DNA of 64,000 nt from CAZACZ01 sp964483695 (GTDB lineage: Bacteria; Deinococcota; Deinococci; Deinococcales; Trueperaceae): the NCBI GenBank assembly GCA_964483695.1, contig CAZACZ010000005.1, positions 9,078 through 73,077 of the forward strand, in the 5' to 3' direction. The notes under the pieces were generated by a model. That model was not told the DNA's origin, did not search any database, and saw nothing but the letters and a program-made list of their open reading frames with translations. Positions within the stretch are counted from its first letter, which is position 1; every line of letters starts with the position of its first letter. The translations under genes were made by a program, and so were the position numbers. Shown in pieces: positions 16,293-25,932 of the stretch.

Positions 16293-17786
16293 GTGGCTCG
16301 GATGGTCGAATCAGCGGCGCAAGTGCTTCTCAACTACATCGGCGGCGAGTGGCAGCGGTCCCACTCCGACGCGCGCCTCGAGGTCCGCAACCCTGCCACC
16401 ACCCAGACCATGGCGTTGGTGCCCCTCAGCGCCAAGGAGGAAGTCGACGCGGCGGTGAAGGCGGGCGTGGCCGCGTTCCGAGCGTGGCGCGACACGCCCG
16501 TGGTCGACCGCATCCAGCCGCTCTTCAAGGTCAAGCGCCTGCTCGAGGAGCACATCGACGAGATCGCCCGCACCATCACCAACGAGGCAGGCAAGACCTA
16601 CGCCGAGTCGGTGGCCGAGATGCGCCGCGGCATCGAGAACGTCGAGGTCGCCATCGGCACGCCGATGATGATGCAGGGCACCAACAACGAGGACATCGCG
16701 CGCGGCATCGACGAGCACATGATCCGCCAGCCGCTCGGGGTGGTGGCGGCCATCACGCCGTTCAACTTCCCCGGCATGATCCCGCTCTGGTACCTGCCGT
16801 ACGCCGTCGCCACCGGCAACTGCTTCCTGCTCAAGCCGTCGGAGAAGGTGCCGATGACCACGCAGCTGCTCTTCCGGTTGCTGGAGCAGGCAGGGTTCCC
16901 CAAGGGCGTGCTCGGCCTGGTGAACGGCGGCAAGGACACGGTGGACGCCATCCTCGACCACCCCGACGTCAAGGCCGTCTCGTTCGTGGGCTCGACGCCG
17001 GTGGCGAAGTACATCTACGCCCGCGCGGCGGCCAACGGCAAGCGGGCCCAGTGCCAGGGCGGCGCCAAGAACCCGGCCGTGATCATGCCCGACGCCGACA
17101 TGGAGATGACGTCGCGCATCCTCACCGACTCCGCCTTCGGCTGCGCCGGCCAGCGTTGCCTCGCGATCTCGTCGGTCGTCACCGTGGGGGACGCCCGCAA
17201 GGAGTTCACCGACCGCATGGTGGCCTCGGCGTCCGGGCGCAGGGTCGGCTACGGCTTGAGCGACGGCGTCGACATGGGACCGGTCATCACCAAGGAGTCC
17301 AAGGAGCGCATCCTCGGTCTGGTCGAGAAAGGCAAGAGCGAGGGCGCCAAGGTGCTGGTGGGCGGAGGCGAGGCCGATGTCGACGGCTTCCGCGACGGGT
17401 ACTTCGTGCACCCCACCATCCTCGACGACGTCGACCCCAAGAGCACCGTGGGCACCACCGAGGTGTTCGGGCCGGTCCTCTCGATGACGCACGCGCGCGA
17501 CCTCGACGAGGCCATCGCCATCGTCAACGACCGCCGCTACGGCAACCAGGCGTCGATCTTCACCTCCTCGGGCTCCGCCGCGCGGCAGTTCCGGCACCAG
17601 GCCATCGCAGGCAACATCGGCGTGAACCTAGGCGTCGCAGCTCCCATGGCGTTCTTCCCGTTCAGCGGCTGGAGCGACAGCTTCTTCGGGGACCTCCACG
17701 CCCAAGGCGCGCACGGGATCGAGTTCTTCACGCAGACCAAGGTGGTCGTCGAACGGTGGCCGCAGAACTGGAGCCGCACCTTCTGA
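16293..17786 (+). CDS. mmsA: Methylmalonate-semialdehyde dehydrogenase (CoA-acylating)
   Basis: 497 residues, the usual length. It oxidises malonate or methylmalonate semialdehyde to acetyl-CoA or propionyl-CoA with NAD and CoA, and releases CO2. Motifs: LNYIGGEW at the N-terminus, ITPFNFPGMIPLWYLP, VSFVGSTPVAKYIY, and the catalytic Cys in AGQRCLAIS. The end (PFSGWSDSFFGDLHAQG and then FFTQTK) is typical of MmsA. GTG 16293 lies 5 nt after GAGG; ATG 16302 is an alternative. In front of preT, its natural role is the last step of reductive pyrimidine breakdown, though valine catabolism is also possible. Confidence 0.95.
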   Translation: MARMVESAAQVLLNYIGGEWQRSHSDARLEVRNPATTQTMALVPLSAKEEVDAAVKAGVAAFRAWRDTPVVDRIQPLFKVKRLLEEHIDEIARTITNEAGKTYAESVAEMRRGIENVEVAIGTPMMMQGTNNEDIARGIDEHMIRQPLGVVAAITPFNFPGMIPLWYLPYAVATGNCFLLKPSEKVPMTTQLLFRLLEQAGFPKGVLGLVNGGKDTVDAILDHPDVKAVSFVGSTPVAKYIYARAAANGKRAQCQGGAKNPAVIMPDADMEMTSRILTDSAFGCAGQRCLAISSVVTVGDARKEFTDRMVASASGRRVGYGLSDGVDMGPVITKESKERILGLVEKGKSEGAKVLVGGGEADVDGFRDGYFVHPTILDDVDPKSTVGTTEVFGPVLSMTHARDLDEAIAIVNDRRYGNQASIFTSSGSAARQFRHQAIAGNIGVNLGVAAPMAFFPFSGWSDSFFGDLHAQGAHGIEFFTQTKVVVERWPQNWSRTF

Positions 17787-17901
17787 GCCGAAGCTCGCGG
17801 GGGCTCGGCCGCGACGGGGGTCGGCCGCGCCCCGGCCTCGATCGGTCGCCCCGAACGTTCGACCGCCAGAGCTCGCGCCCTCGCGGCCACGATGGAGGAG
17901 C

Positions 17902-18846
17902 ATGAAGCCAACGGAGTTGTCGCTCGACCAGCTGCAGGACTCGTTCACGGAGACGTACCCGCGCTACACCAAGAACGAGGCCACCGTCGAGGCCGAACGT
18001 TGCCTCTACTGCTTCGACGCGCCCTGCATCAAGGCCTGCCCGACCAGCATCGACATCCCCACCTTCATCCGGCAGATCGCCAACGACAACCTCACGGGGG
18101 CCGGCACCACCATCCTCGAGTCGAACCTCATGGGCCACACCTGCGGTCGTGTCTGCCCGGTCGACGAGCTATGTGTCGGTGCATGCGTGCTGGGTTCGGA
18201 GCACCGACCGATCGCGATCGGCCGACTCCAGCGGTACGCCACCGATCACATCTTCGCGAACCACATCCAGCCGTTCGAGGCGGCGCCTCCGAGCGGCAAG
18301 CGCGTCGCCGTCATCGGCGCCGGCCCGGCCGGACTGAGCGCGGCGGGCGAGCTGGCCAAGCGCGGCGTCGAGGTGACCGTCTTCGAGAAGAACGAACTGG
18401 CCGGTGGCCTGTCGACCTACGGCATCGTGGTGCTGCGCGAGCCGACCGCGGTCGCGCTGGAAGAGGTCGCGTTCGTCGAGAAGCTCGGGGTGGAGGTGCG
18501 CACCGGCGTGGAGATCGGTCGGGACGTCCTGCCGAGCGAGCTCCTGCAGGGCTACGACGCCGTGGTGCTGGCGGCCGGCACCGGCCGCGTCCCGGACCTC
18601 GGCGTGCCCGGCGAGGACTTATCCGGCGTCATCGAGGCCCTGCCCCTCATCGCCGCCACCAAGATGGCGGACAAGGACGACTCCGCCGCCCTGGCCGACA
18701 TCGTGGTGGGCAACGAGGTCCTGGTGGTCGGCGCGGGGAACACCGCCATCGACGCCGCGACCGTGGCCAAGCGCCTCGGCGCCGAACGCGTGACGATGCT
18801 CTACCGTCGCGGCCGCGAGGAGATGAGCGCCTACGACCACGAGGTC
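17902..18846 (+). CDS. preT: NAD-dependent dihydropyrimidine dehydrogenase subunit PreT (3' end lost in gap)
   Basis: The first 315 codons of the FAD/Fe-S subunit that passes electrons from NAD(P)H to PreA for reduction of uracil or thymine. An N-terminal Fer4_20 domain has RCLYCFDAPCIKACP and GHTCGRVCP (two 4Fe-4S sites, residues about 33-90). Then come the FAD-binding VIGAGPAGLSAAGELAKRG near residue 135 and a second Rossmann VVGAGNTAIDAA near 275. The ATG follows GGAGGAGC directly. The PreT family is about 410-450 residues, so 100-130 residues are missing in the N run. Confidence 0.93.
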
Positions 18847-18946
18847 NNNNNNNNNNNNNNNNNNNNNNNNNNNNNNNNNNNNNNNNNNNNNNNNNNNNNN
18901 NNNNNNNNNNNNNNNNNNNNNNNNNNNNNNNNNNNNNNNNNNNNNN
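18847..18946. other. Assembly gap (100 N) between preT and preA
   Basis: One hundred N. The left flank is about residue 315 of PreT. The right flank begins about 40 residues into PreA, with WGGAVWKTIG. Roughly 500 bp must be missing, so the N count is a placeholder. Confidence 0.9.
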
Positions 18947-20188
18947 TGGGGCGGCGCGGTCTGGAAGACCATCGGCGACCCCGTCCTGAACGTCTGCAAC
19001 CGGTACGGCGCGTTCGAGTACGGTCACCGGCGGCTGATCGCCATCAACAACGTCGAGCTCATCTCGGACCGTCCCATCGAGGTCAACCTCCGGGAGATCC
19101 GCGAGGTCAAGCGACTCTGGCCCGACCGGGCCGTGATCGTCTCCGCCATGGTCTCGTCCAACGAAGCAGCCTGGAAGCAGGTCGTGCAGCAGATCGAGGA
19201 TACCGGCGCGGACGCGATCGAGCTCAACTACGGCTGCCCGCACGGCATGAGCGAGCGTGGCATGGGCGCCGCGGTGGGCCAGGTGCCGGAGTACTGCGAG
19301 ATGATCACCGGGTGGGTCACGGCGGCGGCCAGCATCCCCGTCATCGTCAAGCTCACGCCGAACGTCACCAACATCATCCCGCCGGCGCACGCGGCCGTCG
19401 CCGCCGGCGCCGACGGCATCTCCCTCATCAACACCATCAACTCGATCGCCGGGGTGAACCTCGACACCTTCGAGATCTTCCCCAACGTAGGCGGCAAGGG
19501 GAGCCACGGCGGGTACGCCGGGCCGGCCGCACGCCCGATCGCGCTGCACATGCTGTCGCAGGTCGCGGCCGACCCCAAGGTCCAGGCGTCCGGCATCCCG
19601 ATCTCGGGGATGGGCGGCATCGAGACATGGCGCGACGCCGCCGAGTTCCTGCTGCTCGGCGCCACCAGCCTGCAGGTCTGCACGGCCGTGATGCACTACG
19701 GCTTCCGCATCATCCACGAGCTCTGCGACGGCCTGTCGACCTGGTTGGACGAGAAGGGCGCCGCGTCGGTCGACGCGGCGGTTGGCAAGTCGGTGGAGCG
19801 CATCAGCCACTTCGGCGACTTCGACCTCTCCTTCAAGACCGTCGCCGTCATCGACGAGGCGAAGTGCATCCAGTGCAACCTCTGTTACGTGGCCTGCGAC
19901 GAAGGCGCGCACCAGTGCATCGACCTCACCTCGGACGGCATGCGCGTCGACCCCGAGACGTACACCGGCACCGCGCTGCTGCAGCCGAAGGTGCGCGAGG
20001 AGGACTGCGTGGGTTGCGACCTTTGCAGTCTGGTGTGCCCCGTCGACGCCTGCATCACCATGCAGGAGCGCCCTCGGGAACGCCCCAGCGTCACCTGGAA
20101 CGAGCTGAGCCGTACTCGGCCCGAGGTCACCACCGACTGGGCCGCCATGATCGCCTACCGCAAGGAGATGGGGATCGACATCCACTGA
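18947..20188 (+). CDS. preA: Dihydropyrimidine dehydrogenase catalytic subunit PreA (5' end lost in gap)
   Basis: 413 visible residues of the FMN subunit that reduces uracil/thymine to the dihydro form. The TIM-barrel DHOD-like part has ELNYGCPH, VIVKLTPNVTNI, INTINS, and GGKGSHGGYAGPAARPIAL. The FMN phosphate loop is PISGMGGIETW. The C-terminus holds two 4Fe-4S sets, KCIQCNLCYVAC and DCVGCDLCSLVCPVDAC. The start and about 40 residues are in the gap. It runs directly into the hydantoinase gene 139 bp on. Slightly longer than E. coli PreA at the C-terminus. Confidence 0.95.
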   Translation, partial: WGGAVWKTIGDPVLNVCNRYGAFEYGHRRLIAINNVELISDRPIEVNLREIREVKRLWPDRAVIVSAMVSSNEAAWKQVVQQIEDTGADAIELNYGCPHGMSERGMGAAVGQVPEYCEMITGWVTAAASIPVIVKLTPNVTNIIPPAHAAVAAGADGISLINTINSIAGVNLDTFEIFPNVGGKGSHGGYAGPAARPIALHMLSQVAADPKVQASGIPISGMGGIETWRDAAEFLLLGATSLQVCTAVMHYGFRIIHELCDGLSTWLDEKGAASVDAAVGKSVERISHFGDFDLSFKTVAVIDEAKCIQCNLCYVACDEGAHQCIDLTSDGMRVDPETYTGTALLQPKVREEDCVGCDLCSLVCPVDACITMQERPRERPSVTWNELSRTRPEVTTDWAAMIAYRKEMGIDIH

Positions 20189-20327
20189 CCCGAGCCGGCG
20201 GATGGGCGCCGGCCGACGACCCTTCGGCGCGGTGGCGGCGCCGATGGGCCCGCCACGACGCGAACGCCCGCCATCCGGCGCGCCGAGCCCCGGCCCGGCG
20301 CCCGGCCAGGACCCAGGAAGGACGACC

Positions 20328-21710
20328 GTGAGCCTGCTCATCAAGAACGGCGATATCGTCACCGCCGACGCGCGCATGCGCGCCGACATCTATTGCGAGC
20401 ACGAGACCATCACCAAGATCGGCACGAACCTCGACGCCCCCGCCGGCACCGAGGTGATCGACGCCGCCGGGAAGTTCGTCTTCCCGGGCTTCATCGACCC
20501 GCACGTGCACATCTACCTGCCATTCATGGGCACGCAGACCAAGGACACCCACACCACCGGCAGCCAGGCGGCGCTGGTGGGCGGCACCACCACCTTCATC
20601 GAGATGATGGCGCCGAACCGCACCGAGGACTTGGCCGAGGGGTACGCCCACTGGAAGGCGCTGGCCGAGGGCAAGACCGCGTGCGACTACAGCTTCCACG
20701 TCGGCGTCACCAAGTTCGACGACGTCACCGAGCGGCAACTCCGCGAGATCGTCGCCGACGGCATGACCTCGTTCAAGGTGTTCCTGTCGTACAAGGGGTT
20801 CTTCGGCGTCACCGACGAGGAGCTCTACCAGGCGCTGCTGCTCGCCAAGGAACTGGGCGTGGTCGTGACCGCGCACTGCGAGAACGACGAGATCGTGGCG
20901 CAACGGCAGAAGCAGCTGCTGGCCGAAGGCAAAGGCGGTCCGGAGTGGCACCACGAGAGCCGGCCGGAGCGGGTCGAGGCCGAGGGGACGCACCACTTCG
21001 CGTCGTTCCTCGAGCTCACCGGCGCGCGCGGCTACGTCGTGCACCTCAGCTGCGAGCCGGCGCTGGAGGCGGCGCTGGCGGCGCGGCGGCGCGGCGTACC
21101 GCTCGGGATCGAGGTCGTCACGCCGCACCTGCTGCTGGACAAGACCTACGCCGAGCGCCCCGGCTTCGAGGGGGCGAAGTACGTGATGTCGCCGCCGCTG
21201 CGCGACCGGCGCAACCACAAGCCGCTGTGGGACGCCCTCGCCGCCGGCATGATCGACACCGTCGCCACCGACCACGCGCCCTTCGACTTCGTGGGCCAGA
21301 AGGAGCTCGGCCGCGGCGACTTCACCAAGATCCCCAACGGCATCCCCAACATCGAGGACCGCGTCAACCTGCTCTACACCTACGGCGTCAGCCGCGGGAA
21401 CCTGAGCCTGCACCGTTTCGTGGCGGCCGCGTCGACCAACGCCGCCAAGCAGTTCGGCCTGTTCCCGCGCAAGGGCGCCATCGCGGTCGGCGCCGACGCC
21501 GACCTGGTGGTGTACGACCCGAACCATCGCGGCACGCTGAGTGCCACGACCCAGGCCATGAACGTCGACTACAACGGCTTCGAGGGGTTCGAGATCGACG
21601 GCAAGCCGAGCGTGGTGACGGTGCGCGGCCAGGTTGCGGTGCGTGACGGCGCCTTCGTAGGCGATCCCGGCCGCGGGCGGCTGCTGCGGCGCGAACCCAC
21701 GCGCGGCTGA
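20328..21710 (+). CDS. hydA: Dihydropyrimidinase / hydantoinase
   Basis: 460 residues, amidohydrolase superfamily, cytosolic. It opens dihydrouracil or dihydrothymine to N-carbamoyl-beta-amino acid. Metal ligands are visible: PGFIDPHVHIYLP, the carbamylated Lys in TSFKVFLSYKG, TAHCEND, VVHLSCEP and ATDHAPFDF. GTG 20328 is preferred because AGGAAGGA lies just upstream and the protein then begins at the usual first strand (LLIKNGDIVTAD). Downstream of preTA, it supplies step two of the reductive pathway. No beta-ureidopropionase gene follows. Confidence 0.95.
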   Translation: MSLLIKNGDIVTADARMRADIYCEHETITKIGTNLDAPAGTEVIDAAGKFVFPGFIDPHVHIYLPFMGTQTKDTHTTGSQAALVGGTTTFIEMMAPNRTEDLAEGYAHWKALAEGKTACDYSFHVGVTKFDDVTERQLREIVADGMTSFKVFLSYKGFFGVTDEELYQALLLAKELGVVVTAHCENDEIVAQRQKQLLAEGKGGPEWHHESRPERVEAEGTHHFASFLELTGARGYVVHLSCEPALEAALAARRRGVPLGIEVVTPHLLLDKTYAERPGFEGAKYVMSPPLRDRRNHKPLWDALAAGMIDTVATDHAPFDFVGQKELGRGDFTKIPNGIPNIEDRVNLLYTYGVSRGNLSLHRFVAAASTNAAKQFGLFPRKGAIAVGADADLVVYDPNHRGTLSATTQAMNVDYNGFEGFEIDGKPSVVTVRGQVAVRDGAFVGDPGRGRLLRREPTRG

Positions 21711-21719
21711 CCGTTCGCC

Positions 21720-22538
21720 ATGGCCGAGCCCCCCATCGTCATCGACGTCCAGCACGTGTCCAAGGTCTTCCAAGTGGGGAAGGCCGAAGCGATCGCGCTC
21801 CAGGACGCCACCCTGCAGATCCGGGACGGCCAGTTCGTCAGCCTGATCGGCCCGTCGGGGTGCGGCAAGACCACCCTGATGCGGCTGGTCGCCGACCTGA
21901 TCGAACCCACCAGCGGCGCCATCACGGTCACCGGCAAGACACCGCGCGAGGCGCGCACCAGCCGCCAGTACGGCTACGTGTTCCAGGCGCCGGTGCTGTA
22001 CGACTGGCGCACCGTGCTGGCGAACGTGATGCTGCCGCTCGAGATCATGGGCTTCGACCGCGCCGAGCGCCGCGCGCGCGCCGAGCGCCTGCTGAAGATG
22101 GTCGGCCTGGACGCGTTCCACCGCTCCTACCCGTGGCAGTTGTCGGGCGGCATGCAGCAGCGCGTGTCGATCGCGCGCGCGCTGGCGTTCGATCCGAAGC
22201 TGCTGCTGATGGACGAGCCGTTCGGCGCGCTCGACGAGATCACCCGCGAAGCGATGAACTTCGAGTTGCTGCGCATCTGGCAGGAGACGCGCAAGACGGT
22301 GGTGTTCGTCACCCACTCGATCGCCGAGGCGGTGTTCCTGTCGTCGCACATCGTGGTGATGACGGCGCGGCCCGGTCGCATCCGCGAGGTCATCGAGGTC
22401 GACCTGCCCTACCCGCGCGACGTCGAGACGCGCGAGTCGGAGCGCTTCTTCGACCTCACCACGCGCGTGCGTGAGGCGCTACGGCACGGCAAGGAAGCCC
22501 CCGCGCCGGCCGGCGCGGCGGCGACGGCGGGGCACTGA
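21720..22538 (+). CDS. ABC transporter ATP-binding protein, NitT/TauT family
   Basis: 272 residues, ATPase of an importer for nitrate/taurine/pyrimidine-type ligands. Walker A is GPSGCGKTT near residue 42, the signature is LSGGMQQRVSIARAL, and Walker B is LLLMDEPFGALDE. The switch His lies in VFVTHSIAEAVFLS. The gene starts 9 bp after the hydantoinase stop, so it belongs to the pyrimidine island, and its ligand is probably a pyrimidine or a hydantoin-like compound. The tail is Ala-rich and non-conserved. Confidence 0.93.
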   Translation: MAEPPIVIDVQHVSKVFQVGKAEAIALQDATLQIRDGQFVSLIGPSGCGKTTLMRLVADLIEPTSGAITVTGKTPREARTSRQYGYVFQAPVLYDWRTVLANVMLPLEIMGFDRAERRARAERLLKMVGLDAFHRSYPWQLSGGMQQRVSIARALAFDPKLLLMDEPFGALDEITREAMNFELLRIWQETRKTVVFVTHSIAEAVFLSSHIVVMTARPGRIREVIEVDLPYPRDVETRESERFFDLTTRVREALRHGKEAPAPAGAAATAGH

Positions 22539-22554
22539 AGGTGGCGATCTGAGG

Positions 22555-24567
22555 ATGGGGCGCTCCAACCGGGGTGGGCTTCTGGCGCGCGCGCTGCCGG
22601 TGGTCGTGGTGGTGGCCATCACGTTGGCGCTGATGTACCCCCTGGCCCTGGCGCTGGGCTGGCCGCTGGCCAGGACGCGGATGGAGACCCTGGCGAACTG
22701 GATCAAGGCGACGGCCACGCTGGCGCCGTTGGCGGAGGCGCCGGGCGAGACCGGTGCCGCGCCCGGCGCCGCACCCGGTGCGGCGCTCGAGGGTGCTGTC
22801 GGCGTCGGCGCCGGCGCGGGCGAACGTCTGCGCTTCGGCACGCTGGTGGACGTGAGCGAGGAGACCGCCGCGCTGCAGGTCCCGGTCGATCCGGCCCGCG
22901 CCGTGCTGGTGCAAGGCGGACGCCCGGTGAACGTGGGCTTCGTGGTCGGCGACGGCTTCGCGGCCGGCGAGATCGAGCTGACCGCGCCGCTCGACGCCCC
23001 GCTGCTGACCTGGGGGGAGACCCTCGAGGGCCCGCTCGACGCGCCGACCGGCGCCGGCGGTCACCTCTTCCGCTTCCCCGACCCGGCCCGCCTCGGCGCG
23101 CCCGTCTATCTGGGCGGCCGGTTGCTGGCCGAGGGCTCGGTCCCGGCCGACGAGCGTGCCGACGGGGTGCGCACCAGCTTCCGCTTCCCGGCCGCCAGCG
23201 GCCCGGTGCTGGTGGGCGAGGCGCTGTTGACGGAAGGCACCGACTTCCGGGGCGACGGTGCCGTGGTCGAACTGGCCACCCCACCGACGTTCAACGTCGA
23301 CGTGCGCCGCGTCACCGGTGACTACGCGGTGGTGGACGCAGCGGCCGGCGTGATCGCGTTGGTGGAGCCGAGCGCGGAGGCGCCACGAGCGGCGGCGTCG
23401 GTGGTGGCCCTGGCCGAGCGCTTGGTGGGCGAGATCGACGGCGCCAACCGCACGTTCCGGTTGCAGCACACCCCGCTGGTCGAGACCGACCCGGGTCGGA
23501 CGCTGTTCGTGGACGACCGCGAGCTCTCCGCCACGCCCGAGCGGCCCGCCGAGCGGGTCGACGGGGAGCGCGCCGCGTTCACCTTCGACGGCGACCGCGG
23601 CATCGTCACGGTGGACGGCGTCGAGGCGATCGAGGGGCGCGACTACGCGCGGGACGGCAACGTCGTCACCTTCCGCCAGCCGCCGCGGCGCAACGCGGCG
23701 CTGCGGCAGTACCGCGACTACCTGGTGCAAGACCTGACCGACGGCAGCGTGCTGCTGGCCGAGGCGCCGGCACCCGGCAGCGTGCCGTGGGCTGGGTCGT
23801 ACAGCTACTACGACCGGCCGGCGTGCGGCGAGACGGTGCTGGCGTGCTTCCTCTCTATGCCGCAGCACCCGATGCCGTTCCCGCACTGGATCGGCGAGCG
23901 CGTGGTGCCGTTCCTCACGGCGTACCCGCTGTCCGACGCGCGCAACGTGCTGCGCGCGGTGGCGTACACCGCCGGCGGGACGCTGTCTGCGCTGGTGCTC
24001 GGCGCGCTGGTGGGCATCGTGCTGGCGGTGGCGTTCGTGCTCGTGAGGCCCTTCGAGCAGGCGCTGCTGCCGTGGGTGATCGGGTCCCAGACGGTGCCGA
24101 TCATCGCCTTGGTGCCGGTGTTGTTGCTGCTGCTTGGCAACGCCGGCATCACGGTGCAGACGAGCCTGGTGCCGACGGCGCTGATCGGCGCGTACATCGC
24201 CTTCTTCCCGATCACGGTCGGCACCGTGACCGGCCTTCGGTCGGTGGATCCGCTGGCGCTCGACCTGATGAAGAGCTACGCCGCGACGCCGTTGCAGGTC
24301 TTCTGGAAGGTGCGCTTCCCGGCGGCGGTGCCGTTCTTCTTCACCAGCCTCAAGCTCGGCACGGCGGCGGCGCTGGTGGGCGCCTTGGTGGCCGAGACCG
24401 AGTCGAACAACCGCCGTGGGTTGGGGTACGCCATCGTCGGCCAGGTGCAAGCCGGTGACGTCTCCGACGTCTGGCTGCTGTTGATCGTGTCGGCGTTGCT
24501 CGGCATCGGTCTGGTGGCGTTGGTGGGCCTGCTGCAGCGCGTCATGGCGCCCTGGGAGCGGGCGTGA
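22555..24567 (+). CDS. NitT/TauT-type ABC permease with a giant extracytoplasmic insertion
   Basis: 670 residues, more than twice the usual 250-280. One helix (about 13-35) is followed by some 425 residues outside the membrane. Then comes the ordinary permease core from about residue 463, with the EAA-like loop DLMKSYAATPLQVFWKVRFPAA. The insertion therefore sits in the first periplasmic loop. It starts with a Gly/Ala/Pro linker and then holds repeated beta-rich modules: EGTDFRGDGAVVELATPP and EGRDYARDGNVVTFRQPP are two copies of one pattern. ATG 22555 follows GAGG. It overlaps the next permease by GTGA. It may contact the binding protein, as the MalF P2 loop does. Confidence 0.85.
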   Translation: MGRSNRGGLLARALPVVVVVAITLALMYPLALALGWPLARTRMETLANWIKATATLAPLAEAPGETGAAPGAAPGAALEGAVGVGAGAGERLRFGTLVDVSEETAALQVPVDPARAVLVQGGRPVNVGFVVGDGFAAGEIELTAPLDAPLLTWGETLEGPLDAPTGAGGHLFRFPDPARLGAPVYLGGRLLAEGSVPADERADGVRTSFRFPAASGPVLVGEALLTEGTDFRGDGAVVELATPPTFNVDVRRVTGDYAVVDAAAGVIALVEPSAEAPRAAASVVALAERLVGEIDGANRTFRLQHTPLVETDPGRTLFVDDRELSATPERPAERVDGERAAFTFDGDRGIVTVDGVEAIEGRDYARDGNVVTFRQPPRRNAALRQYRDYLVQDLTDGSVLLAEAPAPGSVPWAGSYSYYDRPACGETVLACFLSMPQHPMPFPHWIGERVVPFLTAYPLSDARNVLRAVAYTAGGTLSALVLGALVGIVLAVAFVLVRPFEQALLPWVIGSQTVPIIALVPVLLLLLGNAGITVQTSLVPTALIGAYIAFFPITVGTVTGLRSVDPLALDLMKSYAATPLQVFWKVRFPAAVPFFFTSLKLGTAAALVGALVAETESNNRRGLGYAIVGQVQAGDVSDVWLLLIVSALLGIGLVALVGLLQRVMAPWERA

Positions 24568-25754
24568 GCGGCACCGTCTCGGCGGCGCGTGGGGCGGGCG
24601 CCGGCCCGCGGTGGCGCCCGCACCTGCTCACGCTGGCGCTGGTGGCGCTGGCGCTCGTCGGCATGTTCGGCCCGTTCTCGTCCGGCGCGGGCGAGGTGGT
24701 TGCGCCGAGCGGGTGGCAGGCAGGCGCGGCGTGGCCGGCGCCGGTGGCGGTGGGGTTGCTGGTGCTGGCGCTCGCAGCAGCCCTGCACGGCGGCGCTTGG
24801 GTGGTGGCGACGGTCGGTGCGCTGGGCGTGACGGTGGGGTTCCTCGCCGTCACCATCCAACGCGCACTTCCCGACGCCGGTGGTTGGGGGTACTTCCTGA
24901 CCCTGGCCGGCGCGTTGGCGGCGGCGGTGGTGGCCACCGGTCGGGTGGGTCTGGCCGAGGTCTCGCCCGACACACCCAGGGCGCTGGTGCGGTTGCAGCG
25001 CTCGCTGCCGGCCGCGACGGTGCCGTTGCTGCTGCTGCTGTCATGGGAAGGGCTGGTGGTGGGCAACCGCGTGCCGAAGGGGATCTTCCCGCGCGTGTCG
25101 GACGTGGCGACGGCGCTGGTGTCGTCGTGGCAGGTGCTGATGGCCGACGCCTACCTTACCTTCGTGCGCGAGGTCCTGCTCGGCTTCGCGGTCGGCCTCG
25201 CCACCGGGTTCCTGGTGGGCGCGGCCATCGCCTTCAGCCTCTTCCTGCAGCGCGGCTTCCTGCCGCTGGCGACAGCGTTCGGCGCGGTGCCCATCGTCGG
25301 CCTGGCGCCGGTGCTAGGGCGCGCCCTGGGCGTCGACTGGGAATCGAAGGCCGCGGTGGTGGTGATCGTCACGTTCTTCCCGGTGGTGCTCAACACGGTG
25401 CAGGGCCTGACGCGCGTCGATCCGCTGCGCTTGGAGTTGCTGCGCTCGTACGCCGCCAAGCCCACCCAGGTGTTCTTCGCGTTGCGCTTCCCGAACGCCC
25501 TGCCGTACGTCTTCAACGCCCTCAAGGTGTCGGTGGTGGTGGCGATCATCAGCGTCATCGTGGCCGAGTTCCTCATCCCCGGGCCACCCAACGGCCTTGG
25601 ACAGCGCATCAGCCTCTCGGCGCACCGCGGTGCGTTCGACGTGGTGTTCGCCGCCATCCTGGTGTCGAGCGTGATCTCCATGGGGCTGTACTGGGCCATC
25701 TCGCTGCTGGAGAAGGCGTTCACCGCGTGGCATCCGTCTGCCAGGGGGTCGTGA
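24564..25754 (+). CDS. NitT/TauT-type ABC permease with extra N-terminal helices
   Basis: 396 residues. The C-terminal 270 residues are a standard permease with LPAATVPLLLLLSWEGLV, a first-loop YLTFVREVLLGFAVGL, and the EAA loop ELLRSYAAKPTQVFFALRFPNA. The first 130 residues add about four hydrophobic helices not usual for the family. The GTG start overlaps the stop of the previous permease, so translation is coupled and the two probably form a heterodimeric pore. The extra helices could brace the insertion in the partner; that is speculation. Confidence 0.9.
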   Translation: MSGTVSAARGAGAGPRWRPHLLTLALVALALVGMFGPFSSGAGEVVAPSGWQAGAAWPAPVAVGLLVLALAAALHGGAWVVATVGALGVTVGFLAVTIQRALPDAGGWGYFLTLAGALAAAVVATGRVGLAEVSPDTPRALVRLQRSLPAATVPLLLLLSWEGLVVGNRVPKGIFPRVSDVATALVSSWQVLMADAYLTFVREVLLGFAVGLATGFLVGAAIAFSLFLQRGFLPLATAFGAVPIVGLAPVLGRALGVDWESKAAVVVIVTFFPVVLNTVQGLTRVDPLRLELLRSYAAKPTQVFFALRFPNALPYVFNALKVSVVVAIISVIVAEFLIPGPPNGLGQRISLSAHRGAFDVVFAAILVSSVISMGLYWAISLLEKAFTAWHPSARGS

Positions 25755-25882
25755 CGATGGGACCGTGACGGGTACGCACCTCGGCGGGCGCGTGCCCGCC
25801 GGGCGAGTCTGGCGCGGGTCGTGTGCTACGACCCGGGTACACCCACCGACGGCGGTCACGCAGGCCGGTCATCCGCACGGGC

Positions 25883-25888
25883 TAGACT
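25883..25888 (+). promoter_or_regulatory. Possible internal promoter -10 for the binding-protein gene
   Basis: TAGACT, 44 nt before the ATG of the binding protein, in a 178-bp spacer. It would allow the binding protein to be made in excess over the permeases. Confidence 0.4.
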
Positions 25889-25932
25889 GCGCAGCGACGA
25901 CCACAACTCGATCCACCGGAGGAGGACGCAGC

